64,000 nt of DNA from Rhodocyclales bacterium (GTDB lineage Bacteria; Pseudomonadota; Gammaproteobacteria; Burkholderiales; Rhodocyclaceae): NCBI GenBank assembly GCA_028292485.1, contig JAQGMG010000043.1, positions 1-64,000 of the forward strand, read 5' to 3'. Positions 51,860 to 60,538 of the stretch are shown piece by piece. How positions within the stretch are numbered: the first letter of the stretch is position 1; each line of letters begins with the position of its first letter. The notes under the pieces were generated by a model that had not been told where the DNA came from, did not search any database, and saw nothing but the letters and a program-made list of their open reading frames with translations. Both the position numbers and the translations under genes were made by a program.

Positions 51860-53383
51860 ATGTGCGGAATTATCGGCGTGATGGCTTCGGCGCCCGTCAA
51901 TCAGTTGCTGTATGACGGTTTGCAAGTCCTCCAGCATCGCGGCCAGGATGCCGCTGGCATTGCCACCGCCGAAGGCGGGCGCTTTCACATGCACAAAGGC
52001 CCGGGCCTTGTTCGCGATGTTTTTCGCACCCGCAACATGCGCAGCCTCGAGGGCAACTGGGGCATCGGCCATTGCCGCTACCCGACCGCAGGTTCTGCCT
52101 ACAACCCGGCCGAGGCGCAACCTTTCTATGTGAATTCGCCGTTCGGCCTGATGCTGGCACACAACGGCAATCTGACCAATGCCGATGCACTCAAGCGCGA
52201 GATGTACCTCGCCGATCTGCGTCACATGAATACCAATTCGGACTCCGAGGTATTGCTCAACGTGCTCGCGCACGAATTGCAGGAAGCCTCCGGCGGTTCG
52301 TTCCGTCTCGACGAAGAGACCATCTTCCGTGCAGTCGCAGGCGTGCATCGCCGCGCGCGTGGTGCCTATGCGGCTGTGGTCATGATTGCCGGCTATGGGT
52401 TGCTTGCATTCCGCGATCCGTACGGAATTCGTCCGCTGATCATCGGCGAAAACGATGCAGCGACCGGCAAGGAATACATGGTTGCGTCAGAAAGCGTCGC
52501 CATGGATGTACTTGGTTTCAAGGTATTGCGTGATGTGCGGCCTGGCGAGGCGATCCTGGTCGATACACGCGGCAAGTTCTCTAGCAGCCAATGCGCCGAG
52601 CCGCGCCCGTATGCACCCTGCATGTTCGAGTTCGTCTACCTCGCACGGCCCGACTCACTCATCGACGGCATCTCGGTGTACGAGAGTCGCGTGAAGATGG
52701 GCACTTACCTCGCCGAGCGTATCCGTCGCGATTTTTCCGATCTGCGCATTGATGTCGTCATCCCGATCCCCGATTCGAGCCGCTCGGCCGCCATGGAGCT
52801 GGCCAGCAATCTCGGCCTCGCCTATCGCGAAGGCTTCGTGAAGAATCGCTACATCGGCCGTACCTTCATCATGCCGGGGCAGGCAATCCGGCGGAAATCG
52901 GTGCGCCAGAAACTCAACGCGATTCACCAGGAATTTGTCGGCAAGAACGTGTTGCTCGTCGACGACTCCATCGTGCGTGGTACGACCAGCCGCGAGATCA
53001 TCACCATGGCCCGTGAAGCCGGTGCTCGCAAGGTCTACATGGCTTCGGCCGCGCCTCCCGTTCGCCATGCCAATGTGTATGGCATCGACATGCCGAGCAA
53101 GAATGAGCTGATCGCGTCGTTCCGCAACGAAGAAGAGATTGGCCGCGAGATCGGTGCTGATGCGCTGATCTATCAAAGCCTCGACGATCTCAAGGCAGCC
53201 GTCGGTTCGCTCAACCCGGTTATCAAGGAGTTCGAGACGTCCTGCTTCGACGGCATCTATGTGACCGGCGATATCACGCCGGAATATCTCGATGAAGTCG
53301 AAGGTGGCCGTAGCGACAATAGCCACAAGGCTGAATCCGATGACAGCGAAGGCGGACAGCTCGATCTGAATCTCGTTTCATAA
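51860..53383 (+). CDS. purF: Amidophosphoribosyltransferase
   Basis: A 507-residue enzyme for the first committed step of purine synthesis. The N-terminal nucleophile is Cys2 ([14 protein letters not shown]), so ATG 51860 is certain; the longer open frame upstream is an artefact. The glutaminase domain includes [13 protein letters not shown]. The PRTase domain has the PRPP motif [18 protein letters not shown]. The Asp/Ser-rich C-terminal tail [15 protein letters not shown] is variable. A short GC hairpin (53400-53419) without a T-run follows. Confidence 0.97.
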   Translation: MCGIIGVMASAPVNQLLYDGLQVLQHRGQDAAGIATAEGGRFHMHKGPGLVRDVFRTRNMRSLEGNWGIGHCRYPTAGSAYNPAEAQPFYVNSPFGLMLAHNGNLTNADALKREMYLADLRHMNTNSDSEVLLNVLAHELQEASGGSFRLDEETIFRAVAGVHRRARGAYAAVVMIAGYGLLAFRDPYGIRPLIIGENDAATGKEYMVASESVAMDVLGFKVLRDVRPGEAILVDTRGKFSSSQCAEPRPYAPCMFEFVYLARPDSLIDGISVYESRVKMGTYLAERIRRDFSDLRIDVVIPIPDSSRSAAMELASNLGLAYREGFVKNRYIGRTFIMPGQAIRRKSVRQKLNAIHQEFVGKNVLLVDDSIVRGTTSREIITMAREAGARKVYMASAAPPVRHANVYGIDMPSKNELIASFRNEEEIGREIGADALIYQSLDDLKAAVGSLNPVIKEFETSCFDGIYVTGDITPEYLDEVEGGRSDNSHKAESDDSEGGQLDLNLVS

Positions 53384-53439
53384 AGACCAATGACTTGACA
53401 GCGCCTCGACCGGGGCGCTAACTTGCAGGCAGTACCAGT

Positions 53440-53490
53440 TGCGCCGATTTGATATACAGCTTGCGGGCGCCTTACAAATACAGCTAAAGA
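53440..53490 (+). ncRNA. SAM-II riboswitch upstream of metZ
   Basis: The sequence matches the SAM-II pseudoknot plan: P1 arm GCGCC (53441-53445), GATTTG, a loop with AGCTTGC, P1 partner GGCGC (53466-53470), then CTTACAAATA and the conserved CAGCTAAAG (53481-53489). The GATTTG/CAAAT pairing and GCTTGC/..GCTAAAG segment form the second helix of the pseudoknot. It lies between purF and metZ and is followed by a terminator 20 bp later, so SAM binding would favour termination or block translation. SAM-II is known mostly from Alphaproteobacteria. Confidence 0.85.
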
Positions 53491-53509
53491 GAATGGGCCA
53501 TGAAATCGC

Positions 53510-53546
53510 AACCCGTTCCGACTCGTCAGAGCTGAACGGGTTTTTT
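53510..53546 (+). terminator. Terminator in the metZ leader, downstream of the SAM-II aptamer
   Basis: Perfect stem AACCCGTTC (53510-53518) / GAACGGGTT (53534-53542) with T-run 53541-53546. It ends only 17 bp before the metZ ATG and just upstream of its GGAGAT ribosome-binding site. This is the likely expression platform of the riboswitch. Confidence 0.85.
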
Positions 53547-53563
53547 ATTTCCGGAGATATGCC

Positions 53564-54763
53564 ATGACCGACCGCAACACAGATGGTGAAGACACACCGC
53601 TCTCTCTCGATTTCGACACGCTGGCTGTTCGCGCTGGCACCTTGCGCAGCCAGTATGGCGAGCACAGCGAAGCGCTGTACCTGACCTCGAGTTTCGTCTT
53701 CGACAACGCAGCCGAGGCGGCGCGCCGCTTTTGTGGCGAAGAGGAGGGCATGATTTACTCGCGCTTCACCAACCCCACGGTGGACATGCTCCAGGTACGG
53801 TTGGCGGCGCTGGAAGGCGGCGAAGCCTGCGTGGCAACCGCCACCGGCATGGCGGCGATCCTGGCGACCTGCATGGGCCTGCTGAAATCAGGCGATCACA
53901 TCATCGCCTCGCGCGGTTTGTTCGGCTCAACGCAGACATTCTTCAATGCCTACATGGCGAAATTCGGCGTCGAGACGACATTCGTTTCGGCCACCGATTT
54001 GCCTGAATACGAAGCTGCCGTGCGTGCGAGCACAAAGCTGGTTTTCGTCGAAACGCCGTCAAACCCGCTGACGCAACTGGTCGATATCGCAGCCGTGTCA
54101 GCCGTCGCGAAAAAGGCCGGCGCGTGGCTCGCCGTGGACAACTGTTTCTGCACACCGGCGTTGCAGAAACCGCTGGCACTGGGTGCTGACCTGGTCATTC
54201 ATTCCGCTACGAAATATCTCGATGGGCAGGGGCGTGTGCTCGGTGGCGCCGTGGTTGGCAACAAGGCGTTGCTGGACGAGGTATTCAAATTCCTGCGCAC
54301 GGCCGGCCCGAGCATTTCTCCATTCAATGCCTGGATCATATTGAAGGGCCTGGAAACTCTGCGCATCCGTATGGAAGCGCAGTCGGCGAGCGCTCTGACG
54401 ATTGCACAGTGGCTGGAAGCGCAGCCCGGTATCGAGCGCGTCTACTACCCGGGTTTGCCATCGCATCCTCAACATGCGCTCGCGCTGAAGCAACAGAAGA
54501 GCGGCGGTGCAATCGTGGCGTTTGAAGTGAAGGGCGGCAAAGAAGGTGCGTGGCGTGTGGTAGATGGCACACGCATGTTGTCGATCACCGGCAACCTTGG
54601 CGACACGCGCACGACGATCACGCATCCGGGCACGACGACGCATGGTCGCATTCCTGCAGAGTCGCGTGCGGCTGCCGGCATTCGAGACAACCTGCTGCGT
54701 CTGGCGGTGGGCCTGGAGTCGGTGGAAGACATCAAGACTGATCTGGCACGCGGTCTCGTGTAA
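53564..54763 (+). CDS. metZ: O-succinylhomoserine sulfhydrylase
   Basis: A 399-residue Cys/Met-metabolism PLP enzyme making homocysteine directly from O-succinylhomoserine and sulfide. The start region SLDFDTLAVRAGTLRSQYGEH, YSRFTNPTVDMLQVRLAALE, the PLP site LVIHSATKYLDGQGRVLGGAV (Lys) and the C-terminal SLGDTRTTITHP-type motif (GNLGDTRTTITHPG) are present. QGRVLGG is typical of MetZ. It is controlled by the SAM-II riboswitch and has its own terminator. The cvpA-purF-metZ order is common in Beta- and Gammaproteobacteria. Confidence 0.95.
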   Translation: MTDRNTDGEDTPLSLDFDTLAVRAGTLRSQYGEHSEALYLTSSFVFDNAAEAARRFCGEEEGMIYSRFTNPTVDMLQVRLAALEGGEACVATATGMAAILATCMGLLKSGDHIIASRGLFGSTQTFFNAYMAKFGVETTFVSATDLPEYEAAVRASTKLVFVETPSNPLTQLVDIAAVSAVAKKAGAWLAVDNCFCTPALQKPLALGADLVIHSATKYLDGQGRVLGGAVVGNKALLDEVFKFLRTAGPSISPFNAWIILKGLETLRIRMEAQSASALTIAQWLEAQPGIERVYYPGLPSHPQHALALKQQKSGGAIVAFEVKGGKEGAWRVVDGTRMLSITGNLGDTRTTITHPGTTTHGRIPAESRAAAGIRDNLLRLAVGLESVEDIKTDLARGLV

Positions 54764-54782
54764 GAGAGTCTTTGCCGAAAAG

Positions 54783-54824
54783 AAACGCCATTTCTGCGCG
54801 GGCAGGAATGGCGTTTTTGTTTTG
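54783..54824. terminator. Bidirectional terminator between metZ and the mutarotase gene
   Basis: Stem AAACGCCATT (54783-54792) / AATGGCGTTT (54107-type arm at 54107+700, i.e. 54807-54116+700: positions 54807-54816), with extra TCTGC/GCAGG pairing, then a T-run with one G. The A-rich left side makes it usable from the minus strand too. Confidence 0.85.
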
Positions 54825-54839
54825 TTTGAATGCTGGTTT

Positions 54840-55691
54840 TCAGTCGAGAGCCATCAGGGTTTGGCGTCCCCACCATTCTTCGCCTGGTTCGAGCTTGACC
54901 GGGTCGCGTATTACAGCGGCTTCAATGCAGATCATGCGACGGAAACCGTCTTTAGGCATATCGGCCAGCTGCGCACAGCGCTGTTCCCACGGGTTCCACA
55001 CAACCGTCTCCGGCATGTTCTCGGACTGGATGACCAGGCCGCGCTGCGGTTCGCTGAGCATCAGCGGTTTGCGGGTGTCGTAGTAGATGCGATCGACTTC
55101 CTGATCGATCGTGAACGCGTCGTTTGCCTCGCGAAACTCCTTGTTTGTCAGCCGGTCCAGGCATGACTGGCCACGCAGGCCATTGACGCTGCATTCCTCG
55201 ACTTCGCGTACCGAGCAATAGGTGTGCAATGCCGCCATGAAATCGAAAGGCTGCGTGCCGGTATTGCTCACTTCCAGTTCGATATCCAGGCGTGCGCCGG
55301 TGATATTCACGGCGATTTCCAGCGTAAATTCGTGGGGCCATTGCGCACGCGTTTCGGCGGTATCGGCAAGGCGCAGATGGGCAATGGCGTAGTCTTCACC
55401 GGCCCGTGCATCGACGAACGCCCAGTTCATGCGGCGAGCAAAGCCATGGTTTTGCAATTTCCCCAGGCCACCGAACTGCGGAAAAATAACCGGCACACCG
55501 CCGCGCACGGGTTCGCCGGCCTTGAACATCGACTTGGGCGACAAGTACAGCCGTTCTACGCCATTGGCGGGCTTCCATGAGACGACATGGCCGCCGTGCT
55601 CGAGCACGATTGCTTCCGCGCCATCGGGCGAACGCAGATGGATTGCGGGCATGCCCTGGTAGTCAATGCGCTGAGGAGATGTCTTGGTCAT
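54840..55691 (-). CDS. D-hexose-6-phosphate mutarotase (YeaD/aldose 1-epimerase-like)
   Basis: A 283-residue beta-sandwich protein of the galactose-mutarotase superfamily. LEHGGHVVSWKP, LSPKSMFKAGEPVRGGVPVIFPQFG (Arg and Pro of the phosphosugar site), NHGFAR with the catalytic His, and VVWNPW with ADM..DGFRRMICIEAA near the end define the YeaD branch. The enzyme interconverts anomers of hexose 6-phosphates. ATG 55691 is chosen because the upstream extension is Ser-rich and non-conserved. It probably follows the triple-YbjQ gene, 34 bp upstream on the same strand. Confidence 0.85.
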   Translation of the reverse strand: MTKTSPQRIDYQGMPAIHLRSPDGAEAIVLEHGGHVVSWKPANGVERLYLSPKSMFKAGEPVRGGVPVIFPQFGGLGKLQNHGFARRMNWAFVDARAGEDYAIAHLRLADTAETRAQWPHEFTLEIAVNITGARLDIELEVSNTGTQPFDFMAALHTYCSVREVEECSVNGLRGQSCLDRLTNKEFREANDAFTIDQEVDRIYYDTRKPLMLSEPQRGLVIQSENMPETVVWNPWEQRCAQLADMPKDGFRRMICIEAAVIRDPVKLEPGEEWWGRQTLMALD

Positions 55692-55725
55692 ATCGGCGAG
55701 TGTTCCGCTTTCGGTGGCTACAATA

Positions 55726-56952
55726 TCAGTGGAAGATGACAAGGATCTTGACGATGAAAATGGCGAAGGCGACAAGGGCAAGGCCCATGCCGATAAACAG
55801 CCCGACTGAGCCGCGCGCGTTGGTCGGCTGACCGAGCGAATAGGCGCTAGACGTGTCGGCTGTGTTTATGAAGGTGTCCTGATCTCGAATGATGGCTTGC
55901 GGTGGAAGCGTGTCGCCCAGTGTGTGGGCGCCTGGCATCTTGCGGACGGCGGTGCCGATCGCAAGGAATTCGATGATGCCGCCGCCCAGATTGTAGACAT
56001 AGGTCTTGACGCCCAGCACCTGGTCGGCCCCTGCGTCGCGCGCGTCCTCGCCGATGCGCAATAGCGCACGCTCGCGCGCAGCGTAGATCAGGCTGGTCAG
56101 TTCGCTGATTTCACCACGTGCGAACGATTTGAAGAAAGCTGATATGCCGCCGATCAGGCCGAGCGAATAAACGGATACACCAAGCACCAGTTGCACAGGC
56201 ATGTAGCCCTGGTTGGCGAGGCTCCACATTTCTTCATGCGTGAGATCGCTGGTGATCGGCATATCGTGCGCGGAAGCGGGCAGGGCGGGATGTGTGCTCG
56301 CCGTGCCCGTCATGACCATTTCCTGCATGCCGGCCAGGGGCAGAATCGATGTGCGAATGCCGGTCACTGCATTGGCGCCGGCATGCTTGGCCTCTTCGCG
56401 GATGCGCTCCAGTGCGAGATGTCGCGTGCGGTTGAATATCTCGGAGAACTCCACGACTTCGCCACGCCCCAGGCTGCGCAGCATGCCGATGAAGCCACCG
56501 CCGAGCCCGATGGAGTAGGCGACGTTGCCGAACACGAAGTGCTTTGGCGTGAAGCCTGCATCCTGCAGGCAGTACAGCGCCTGACCGTCGCAGGCACTGG
56601 AAAATTCCGGTGTGCGCGATGGCTCAGCGTTTTGACGCACGCAGGAACCGACGGCGAGGAATTCGATATTCGTGCCGTGAAAGATCAATTCGCTCGACAC
56701 GCCGGTAACGCCATAGCCGCCGTTGTGGCGCGCTTCTTCGTGCAGCCGTTCGATGGCGCGTTTGCGCCCGTCATGAATCACCGCGGTTACGCCGCGTACT
56801 TCGCCACCGGCGAGCGTCTTGAGTCCTGCGCCGACGCTGCCGATGAGGCCCAGCGAAATGACGCTGTTGCCGATCACCAGCTCGCCGGGCGTGAGGCCCT
56901 GGCGATGCAGACAGTAAACTTCGTTACCGGATAAACCAGAAATGGTCGTCAT
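55726..56952 (-). CDS. Protein with three tandem YbjQ-like (DUF74) domains and a C-terminal membrane helix
   Basis: A 408-residue protein built from three homologous units. Each has a G(N/V)(S/A)(V/Y)xSLGLIG start, a GRGE-like turn and a helix R..AL.RI.E.A...GA..V.G. Unit one is at about 5-105 (IGNSVISLGLIG), unit two at 125-235 (FGNVAYSIGLGGG) and unit three at 255-355 (LGVSVYSLGLIGG). The tail has one transmembrane segment (FIGMGLALVAFAIFIVKILV). YbjQ is normally a free 107-residue pentamer of unknown role. Each unit is preceded by a short segment resembling a zinc-ribbon-free linker (LTPGELV, FTPKHFV, YMPVQLV). Function unknown; the three repeats are clear from the sequence. Confidence 0.8.
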   Translation of the reverse strand: MTTISGLSGNEVYCLHRQGLTPGELVIGNSVISLGLIGSVGAGLKTLAGGEVRGVTAVIHDGRKRAIERLHEEARHNGGYGVTGVSSELIFHGTNIEFLAVGSCVRQNAEPSRTPEFSSACDGQALYCLQDAGFTPKHFVFGNVAYSIGLGGGFIGMLRSLGRGEVVEFSEIFNRTRHLALERIREEAKHAGANAVTGIRTSILPLAGMQEMVMTGTASTHPALPASAHDMPITSDLTHEEMWSLANQGYMPVQLVLGVSVYSLGLIGGISAFFKSFARGEISELTSLIYAARERALLRIGEDARDAGADQVLGVKTYVYNLGGGIIEFLAIGTAVRKMPGAHTLGDTLPPQAIIRDQDTFINTADTSSAYSLGQPTNARGSVGLFIGMGLALVAFAIFIVKILVIFH

Positions 56953-56982
56953 GCGAATCTCCGTGGCGGCGAAAACTATTCC

Positions 56983-57094
56983 GTCATTCCCGCGAAAGCG
57001 GGAATCCACCTCACTGAATGAACTTATTTCTTCACGTAGAAGTGGATTCCCGCTTATGCGGAAATGCCTGCTTACCCCACTACGCGGGAATGAC
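56983..57094. repeat. dRS3-like intergenic palindromic repeat, locus 2
   Basis: The left arm (56983-57009) is identical to that at 20851. On the right, GTGGATTCCCGCTTATGCGG (57042-57061) is followed by a second partial unit TACGCGGGAATGAC ending at 57094. It fills the gap between tag and the triple-YbjQ gene. Three-part structure suggests one nested or truncated copy. Confidence 0.88.
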
Positions 57095-57103
57095 AAATAA
57101 CTT

Positions 57104-57676
57104 TTATATATTGCCTAGTAATTCGGCGTGTCTGAAACATTCCGTCGTGTGGTCATTGACCATGCCGACAGCCTGCATGTGGGCGTAACAGATGGTGCTG
57201 CCGACGAACTTGAAACCGCGCTTCTGCAGATCAGCCGATAGTGCGTCGGACAATGGCGTCTTCGCAGGTACGTCACCGTGGCCTGTCCAGTGATTGTGAA
57301 TCGGCTTGCCATCCACGAAGCTCCACATGTAATCCGAAAAGCTGCCGTGCGAGGCCTGTAACTCGAGGAAGGCGCGGGCATTGCCAATGGCGGCCAGTAT
57401 CTTCTGCCGGTTGCGGATGATGCCGTCGTTCGACATGAGGCGAACGATGTCCTTCTCGGCGAATTCGGCGACGCGCTTCGGATTGAAGCCGTGAAAGGCG
57501 GCGCGGTAGTTCTCGCGTTTGCGTAGCACGGTGATCCAGGAGAGACCGGCTTGTGCGCCTTCGAGAATGAGGAATTCGAAGAGCTTGCGATCGTCATAAA
57601 CCGGCACGCCCCATTCTTCATCATGGTAGGCGACATACAGCGGGTCATTGCCCGCCCAGGTACAGCGATGGATCAT
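57104..57676 (-). CDS. tag: 3-methyladenine DNA glycosylase I
   Basis: A 190-residue helix-hairpin-helix glycosylase that removes 3-methyladenine. The N-terminal CTWAGNDPLYVAYHDEEWG with Cys5 and His18, and the C-terminal CYAHMQAVGMVNDH and CFRH, provide the zinc snap. Glu39 in LILEGAQAGLSW binds the base. Typical length. It is followed by a dRS3-like repeat 10 bp past its stop. The adjacent GNAT gene lies 47 bp upstream on the same strand. Confidence 0.95.
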   Translation of the reverse strand: MIHRCTWAGNDPLYVAYHDEEWGVPVYDDRKLFEFLILEGAQAGLSWITVLRKRENYRAAFHGFNPKRVAEFAEKDIVRLMSNDGIIRNRQKILAAIGNARAFLELQASHGSFSDYMWSFVDGKPIHNHWTGHGDVPAKTPLSDALSADLQKRGFKFVGSTICYAHMQAVGMVNDHTTECFRHAELLGNI

Positions 57677-57723
57677 GTCGATTGCTTTCAGCGACGGTTA
57701 AGGGATTTCATGGGTAGATTACT

Positions 57724-58317
57724 TTACAAGGTCAGGTCCAGTTCGCCGTGCCGCATGGTCGCATCGGACGGATCCTTGCGTACGATGAACCCCATGCTTT
57801 GCACGAAGCGCAGCATGCGTTCGTTGCTGGCCAGGAAGACGCCCTTCATGGTCTTGAAGCCCCGGCTGCGGGCCGCGCCGATCAGCTGCGTCATGAGGTA
57901 GCGCCCCAATCCGGCGCTCTGCCAGGCATCGGCAATGACAATGGCAAATTCGCAACTCCTCCCGTCGGGCTCGGCGGCATAACGACAAACGCCTATCTCG
58001 ACCTCGATGCCGACTATTTCGCCCGCTTGTTCGACAGGCAGCTCAATTGTTGCGATCAGGGCCATTTCGCGCTCACCATCCATCTGTGTCAGCTTGGTCA
58101 GCAAGGAGGGTGACAGTTCGCGCAAGCTGCTCATGAAGCGGAAATACCGGGTCTGCGCCGAGAGCTGCCGTACGAAGCGCTGCTCCATTTCGGCATCTTC
58201 CGGCAGGAGCGGGCGCACAAGCACCTCGGTGCCGTCCTTGAGACGCCATTGCGAGATCATATCGCTCGGATATCGATGGATTGCCATGTCTGGTTCCGGC
58301 GGAAAGAGATCAGTCAT
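57724..58317 (-). CDS. GNAT-family N-acetyltransferase
   Basis: A 197-residue GNAT resembling the acetyltransferase domain fused to acyl-CoA synthetases in protein lysine acetylases. Features: RLKDGTEVLVRPLLPEDAEM, FVRQLSAQTRYFRFMSSLREL, and the acetyl-CoA loop SAGLGRYLMTQLIGAARSRG. It stands alone here. ATG 58317 or ATG 58287 could be the start. It is divergent from cimA. Substrate unknown. Confidence 0.82.
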   Translation of the reverse strand: MTDLFPPEPDMAIHRYPSDMISQWRLKDGTEVLVRPLLPEDAEMEQRFVRQLSAQTRYFRFMSSLRELSPSLLTKLTQMDGEREMALIATIELPVEQAGEIVGIEVEIGVCRYAAEPDGRSCEFAIVIADAWQSAGLGRYLMTQLIGAARSRGFKTMKGVFLASNERMLRFVQSMGFIVRKDPSDATMRHGELDLTL

Positions 58318-58476
58318 TGTTCATTGCGTGAGCGATGCAGAAGATGCCTGCCTGAGGATTCTGGCACAGTCGGGCCAATGCGCCATGCGTGATCGTTGAT
58401 GCATACAAAAGACGTGGCCGGTGTTTTCTGTCAAAGTAGCGGGTTCGAAGATTGCCCGTGTTTGCAGGAGCCCGTA

Positions 58477-60057
58477 ATGAGTCAGCTGGTCCACGTCTAT
58501 GATTCCACTTTGCGCGATGGTGCACAGGCGCAGGGAATTTCCTATTCGGTGGAAGACAAGATCAAGATCGTCGAACGTCTCGACGCACTTGGCGTGAGCT
58601 ATATCGAGGCCGGCAACCCAGGTTCCAACCCGAAGGATCTGGAATTCTTCCGTCGTCTCGGAGAGCTGAAGCTGCAGCACAGCAAGATCATAGCGTTCGG
58701 CGCAACGCGCAAGATCGGTATTCCCGCGCAGGACGACGCCAATGTGCAATCCCTGCTCAAGGCAGGCACTCAAGCCATCGCCATCTTCGGCAAGAGCTGG
58801 GACTACCAGGTCACCGGCATCCTGCGCACCACGCTCGAAGAAAACCTCGCAATGATCGGCGACACCATTGCCTATCTCAAATCGCAGGGTAAGGAAGTGG
58901 TGTTCGACGCCGAGCACTTCTTCGATGGCTACAAGGCCAATCCGCAATATGCAATGCAGGCGCTCGAAGCTGCTGCCAAGGCGGGTGCCGATTGCCTGTG
59001 CCTGTGCGACACCAACGGCGGTACGTTCCCGGACGTGATTCGCGAAGTGACGGCGCTTGTCGTTGCGCGTTTTTCGGGGGTGGCGATCGGAATACATTGT
59101 CATAACGATTGCGAGATGGCCGTTGCCAATTCGGTCGCCGCGGTACAAGCCGGTGCAACCCAGGTGCAGGGCACCATCAACGGCATCGGCGAGCGCTGCG
59201 GGAACGCCAACCTGTGCGCAATCATCCCGAATCTCGAACTCAAGCTCGGACTCCGATGCCTGCCCGAGGGCAGCCTCGTGCACCTGACTTCACTGGCGCG
59301 CAGCGTCAGCGAAATCGCCAACATGCCGCACAACGAGAAAGCGCCATACGTCGGTAACGATGCCTTCGCGCACAAGGGCGGCATGCACATCGATGCGGTA
59401 AACAAGAACCCGATATCCTATGAGCATATCAATCCGGAGCTGGTCGGCAACAATCGTCGCATCCTGATGAGTGAGGTCGCCGGCCGCAGCACACTGCTGG
59501 CGCGCATCAACAAGCTCGACCCGACGCTGACCAAGGACTCGCCCGAGACGCAGAAGATCGTCGACAAGCTCAAGGAGCTTGAGCACGAGGGCTACCAGTT
59601 CGAGACTGCCGAGAGCTCGTTCGAACTCGTCGTACGCAAGCTGCTCGGCAAGCATCAGCCGTTCTTCGAGTTGAAAGAATTCAAGGTCATCGTCAACGAG
59701 CCCGCAGTCAATGGCATCAATTCCAACGCCATGATCAAGATCGCTGTCGGAGGCGAAGAAGAGATCACCGCAGCGGAAGGCGATGGGCCGGTCAATGCCC
59801 TGGATAAAGCGGTGCGCAAAGCCCTTGAACGCTTCTATCCATCCATTCGCGAGATGAAGCTCACCGATTACAAGGTGCGTGTGCTCGACTCGGACAAGGC
59901 CTCCGCCGCCAAGGTGCGCGTGCTCATCGAGACAGCGGATCACTCAGACAAATGGACCACCATCGGCGTCTCCACCGACATCATCGACGCCAGCTGGCGT
60001 GCGCTGGTGGATGCGATCGAGTACAAGCTGGTGCTGGAGCAAGAGCGCATCAAGTAG
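58477..60057 (+). CDS. cimA: (R)-citramalate synthase
   Basis: A 526-residue enzyme that condenses acetyl-CoA and pyruvate to citramalate, giving 2-oxobutyrate for isoleucine without threonine deaminase. The TIM barrel starts VYDSTLRDGAQAQGISYSVE; metal ligands lie in GIHCHNDCEMAVANSV, and VQGTINGIGERCGNANL follows. A C-terminal LeuA-type allosteric domain begins near 390. It is distinguished from 2-isopropylmalate synthase by the DGAQAQG start and length. ATG 58477 has AGGAG upstream. A palindromic element begins 3 bp past its stop. Confidence 0.92.
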   Translation: MSQLVHVYDSTLRDGAQAQGISYSVEDKIKIVERLDALGVSYIEAGNPGSNPKDLEFFRRLGELKLQHSKIIAFGATRKIGIPAQDDANVQSLLKAGTQAIAIFGKSWDYQVTGILRTTLEENLAMIGDTIAYLKSQGKEVVFDAEHFFDGYKANPQYAMQALEAAAKAGADCLCLCDTNGGTFPDVIREVTALVVARFSGVAIGIHCHNDCEMAVANSVAAVQAGATQVQGTINGIGERCGNANLCAIIPNLELKLGLRCLPEGSLVHLTSLARSVSEIANMPHNEKAPYVGNDAFAHKGGMHIDAVNKNPISYEHINPELVGNNRRILMSEVAGRSTLLARINKLDPTLTKDSPETQKIVDKLKELEHEGYQFETAESSFELVVRKLLGKHQPFFELKEFKVIVNEPAVNGINSNAMIKIAVGGEEEITAAEGDGPVNALDKAVRKALERFYPSIREMKLTDYKVRVLDSDKASAAKVRVLIETADHSDKWTTIGVSTDIIDASWRALVDAIEYKLVLEQERIK

Positions 60058-60059
60058 AT

Positions 60060-60137
60060 GTAGGTCGGAAAGCGAAGCGCCTTCCGACGTTTGCCCCCCT
60101 CTTCAAACGTCGGAAGGCGCTTCGCTTTCCGACCTAC
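60060..60137. repeat. Long perfect palindrome after cimA
   Basis: Perfect 34-bp arms (60060-60093 and 60104-60137) with a 10-nt C/T-rich loop. The arm begins GTAGGTCGGAAAGCGAAGCG. It shares its design (GTAGGTYGG..GC.AAGCG..CC.AC) with the element at 26002, though only partly its sequence. It starts 3 bp past cimA and ends 6 bp before vapC, so it may act as a shared terminator structure. Confidence 0.93.
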
Positions 60138-60142
60138 GTATT

Positions 60143-60538
60143 TCAAACAACCAACGTCATTCCGCAATCTTTGGCCGCATCACGATCAAATGTCATCGTG
60201 CATTCGCATCCGGCTGCATTGCCTGAACGCTCGATCAGGCAATCTGCAAAATTTGCTTTTCCTGCCTTGAACATTCGCAGGGCTTTCCAGATGGTTTCTG
60301 CATCGGCGACGATGATTTCCTTGGTGCGCAACAGGGTTTCAAGCACTGCGCAAATATCGTCCTTGCTGGACGCATAGGCGGCAGTCATCACCCATACCAG
60401 TTCGATCACGGAAACGACACTGATATAGCCGGGCGTTTCCGTGGTTAATGATTCGATTAAATGTGTCGCTTTGGGCGACTGCTTAGCGTCATCTTGGGCG
60501 ATATAGCGAACGAGAATATTGGTGTCCAGGCCAATCAT
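60143..60538 (-). CDS. vapC: PIN-domain toxin (VapC-type)
   Basis: A 131-residue PIN nuclease. The acidic metal site is complete: Asp5 (GLDTNILVRY), Glu46 (VIELVWV), Asp99 (ANFADCLI) and Asp118 (TFDRDAA). PIN toxins cut tRNA or rRNA and are held inactive by their antitoxin. Its start overlaps the antitoxin stop by 4 bp. Whether the toxin is active cannot be seen. Confidence 0.9.
   Translation of the reverse strand: MIGLDTNILVRYIAQDDAKQSPKATHLIESLTTETPGYISVVSVIELVWVMTAAYASSKDDICAVLETLLRTKEIIVADAETIWKALRMFKAGKANFADCLIERSGNAAGCECTMTFDRDAAKDCGMTLVV

Noticed and set aside
53400-53419. GC hairpin just after purF as a purF terminator
   Set aside because: There is no T-run, and it directly precedes the SAM-II aptamer. 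It may be part of the leader fold but cannot be assigned.
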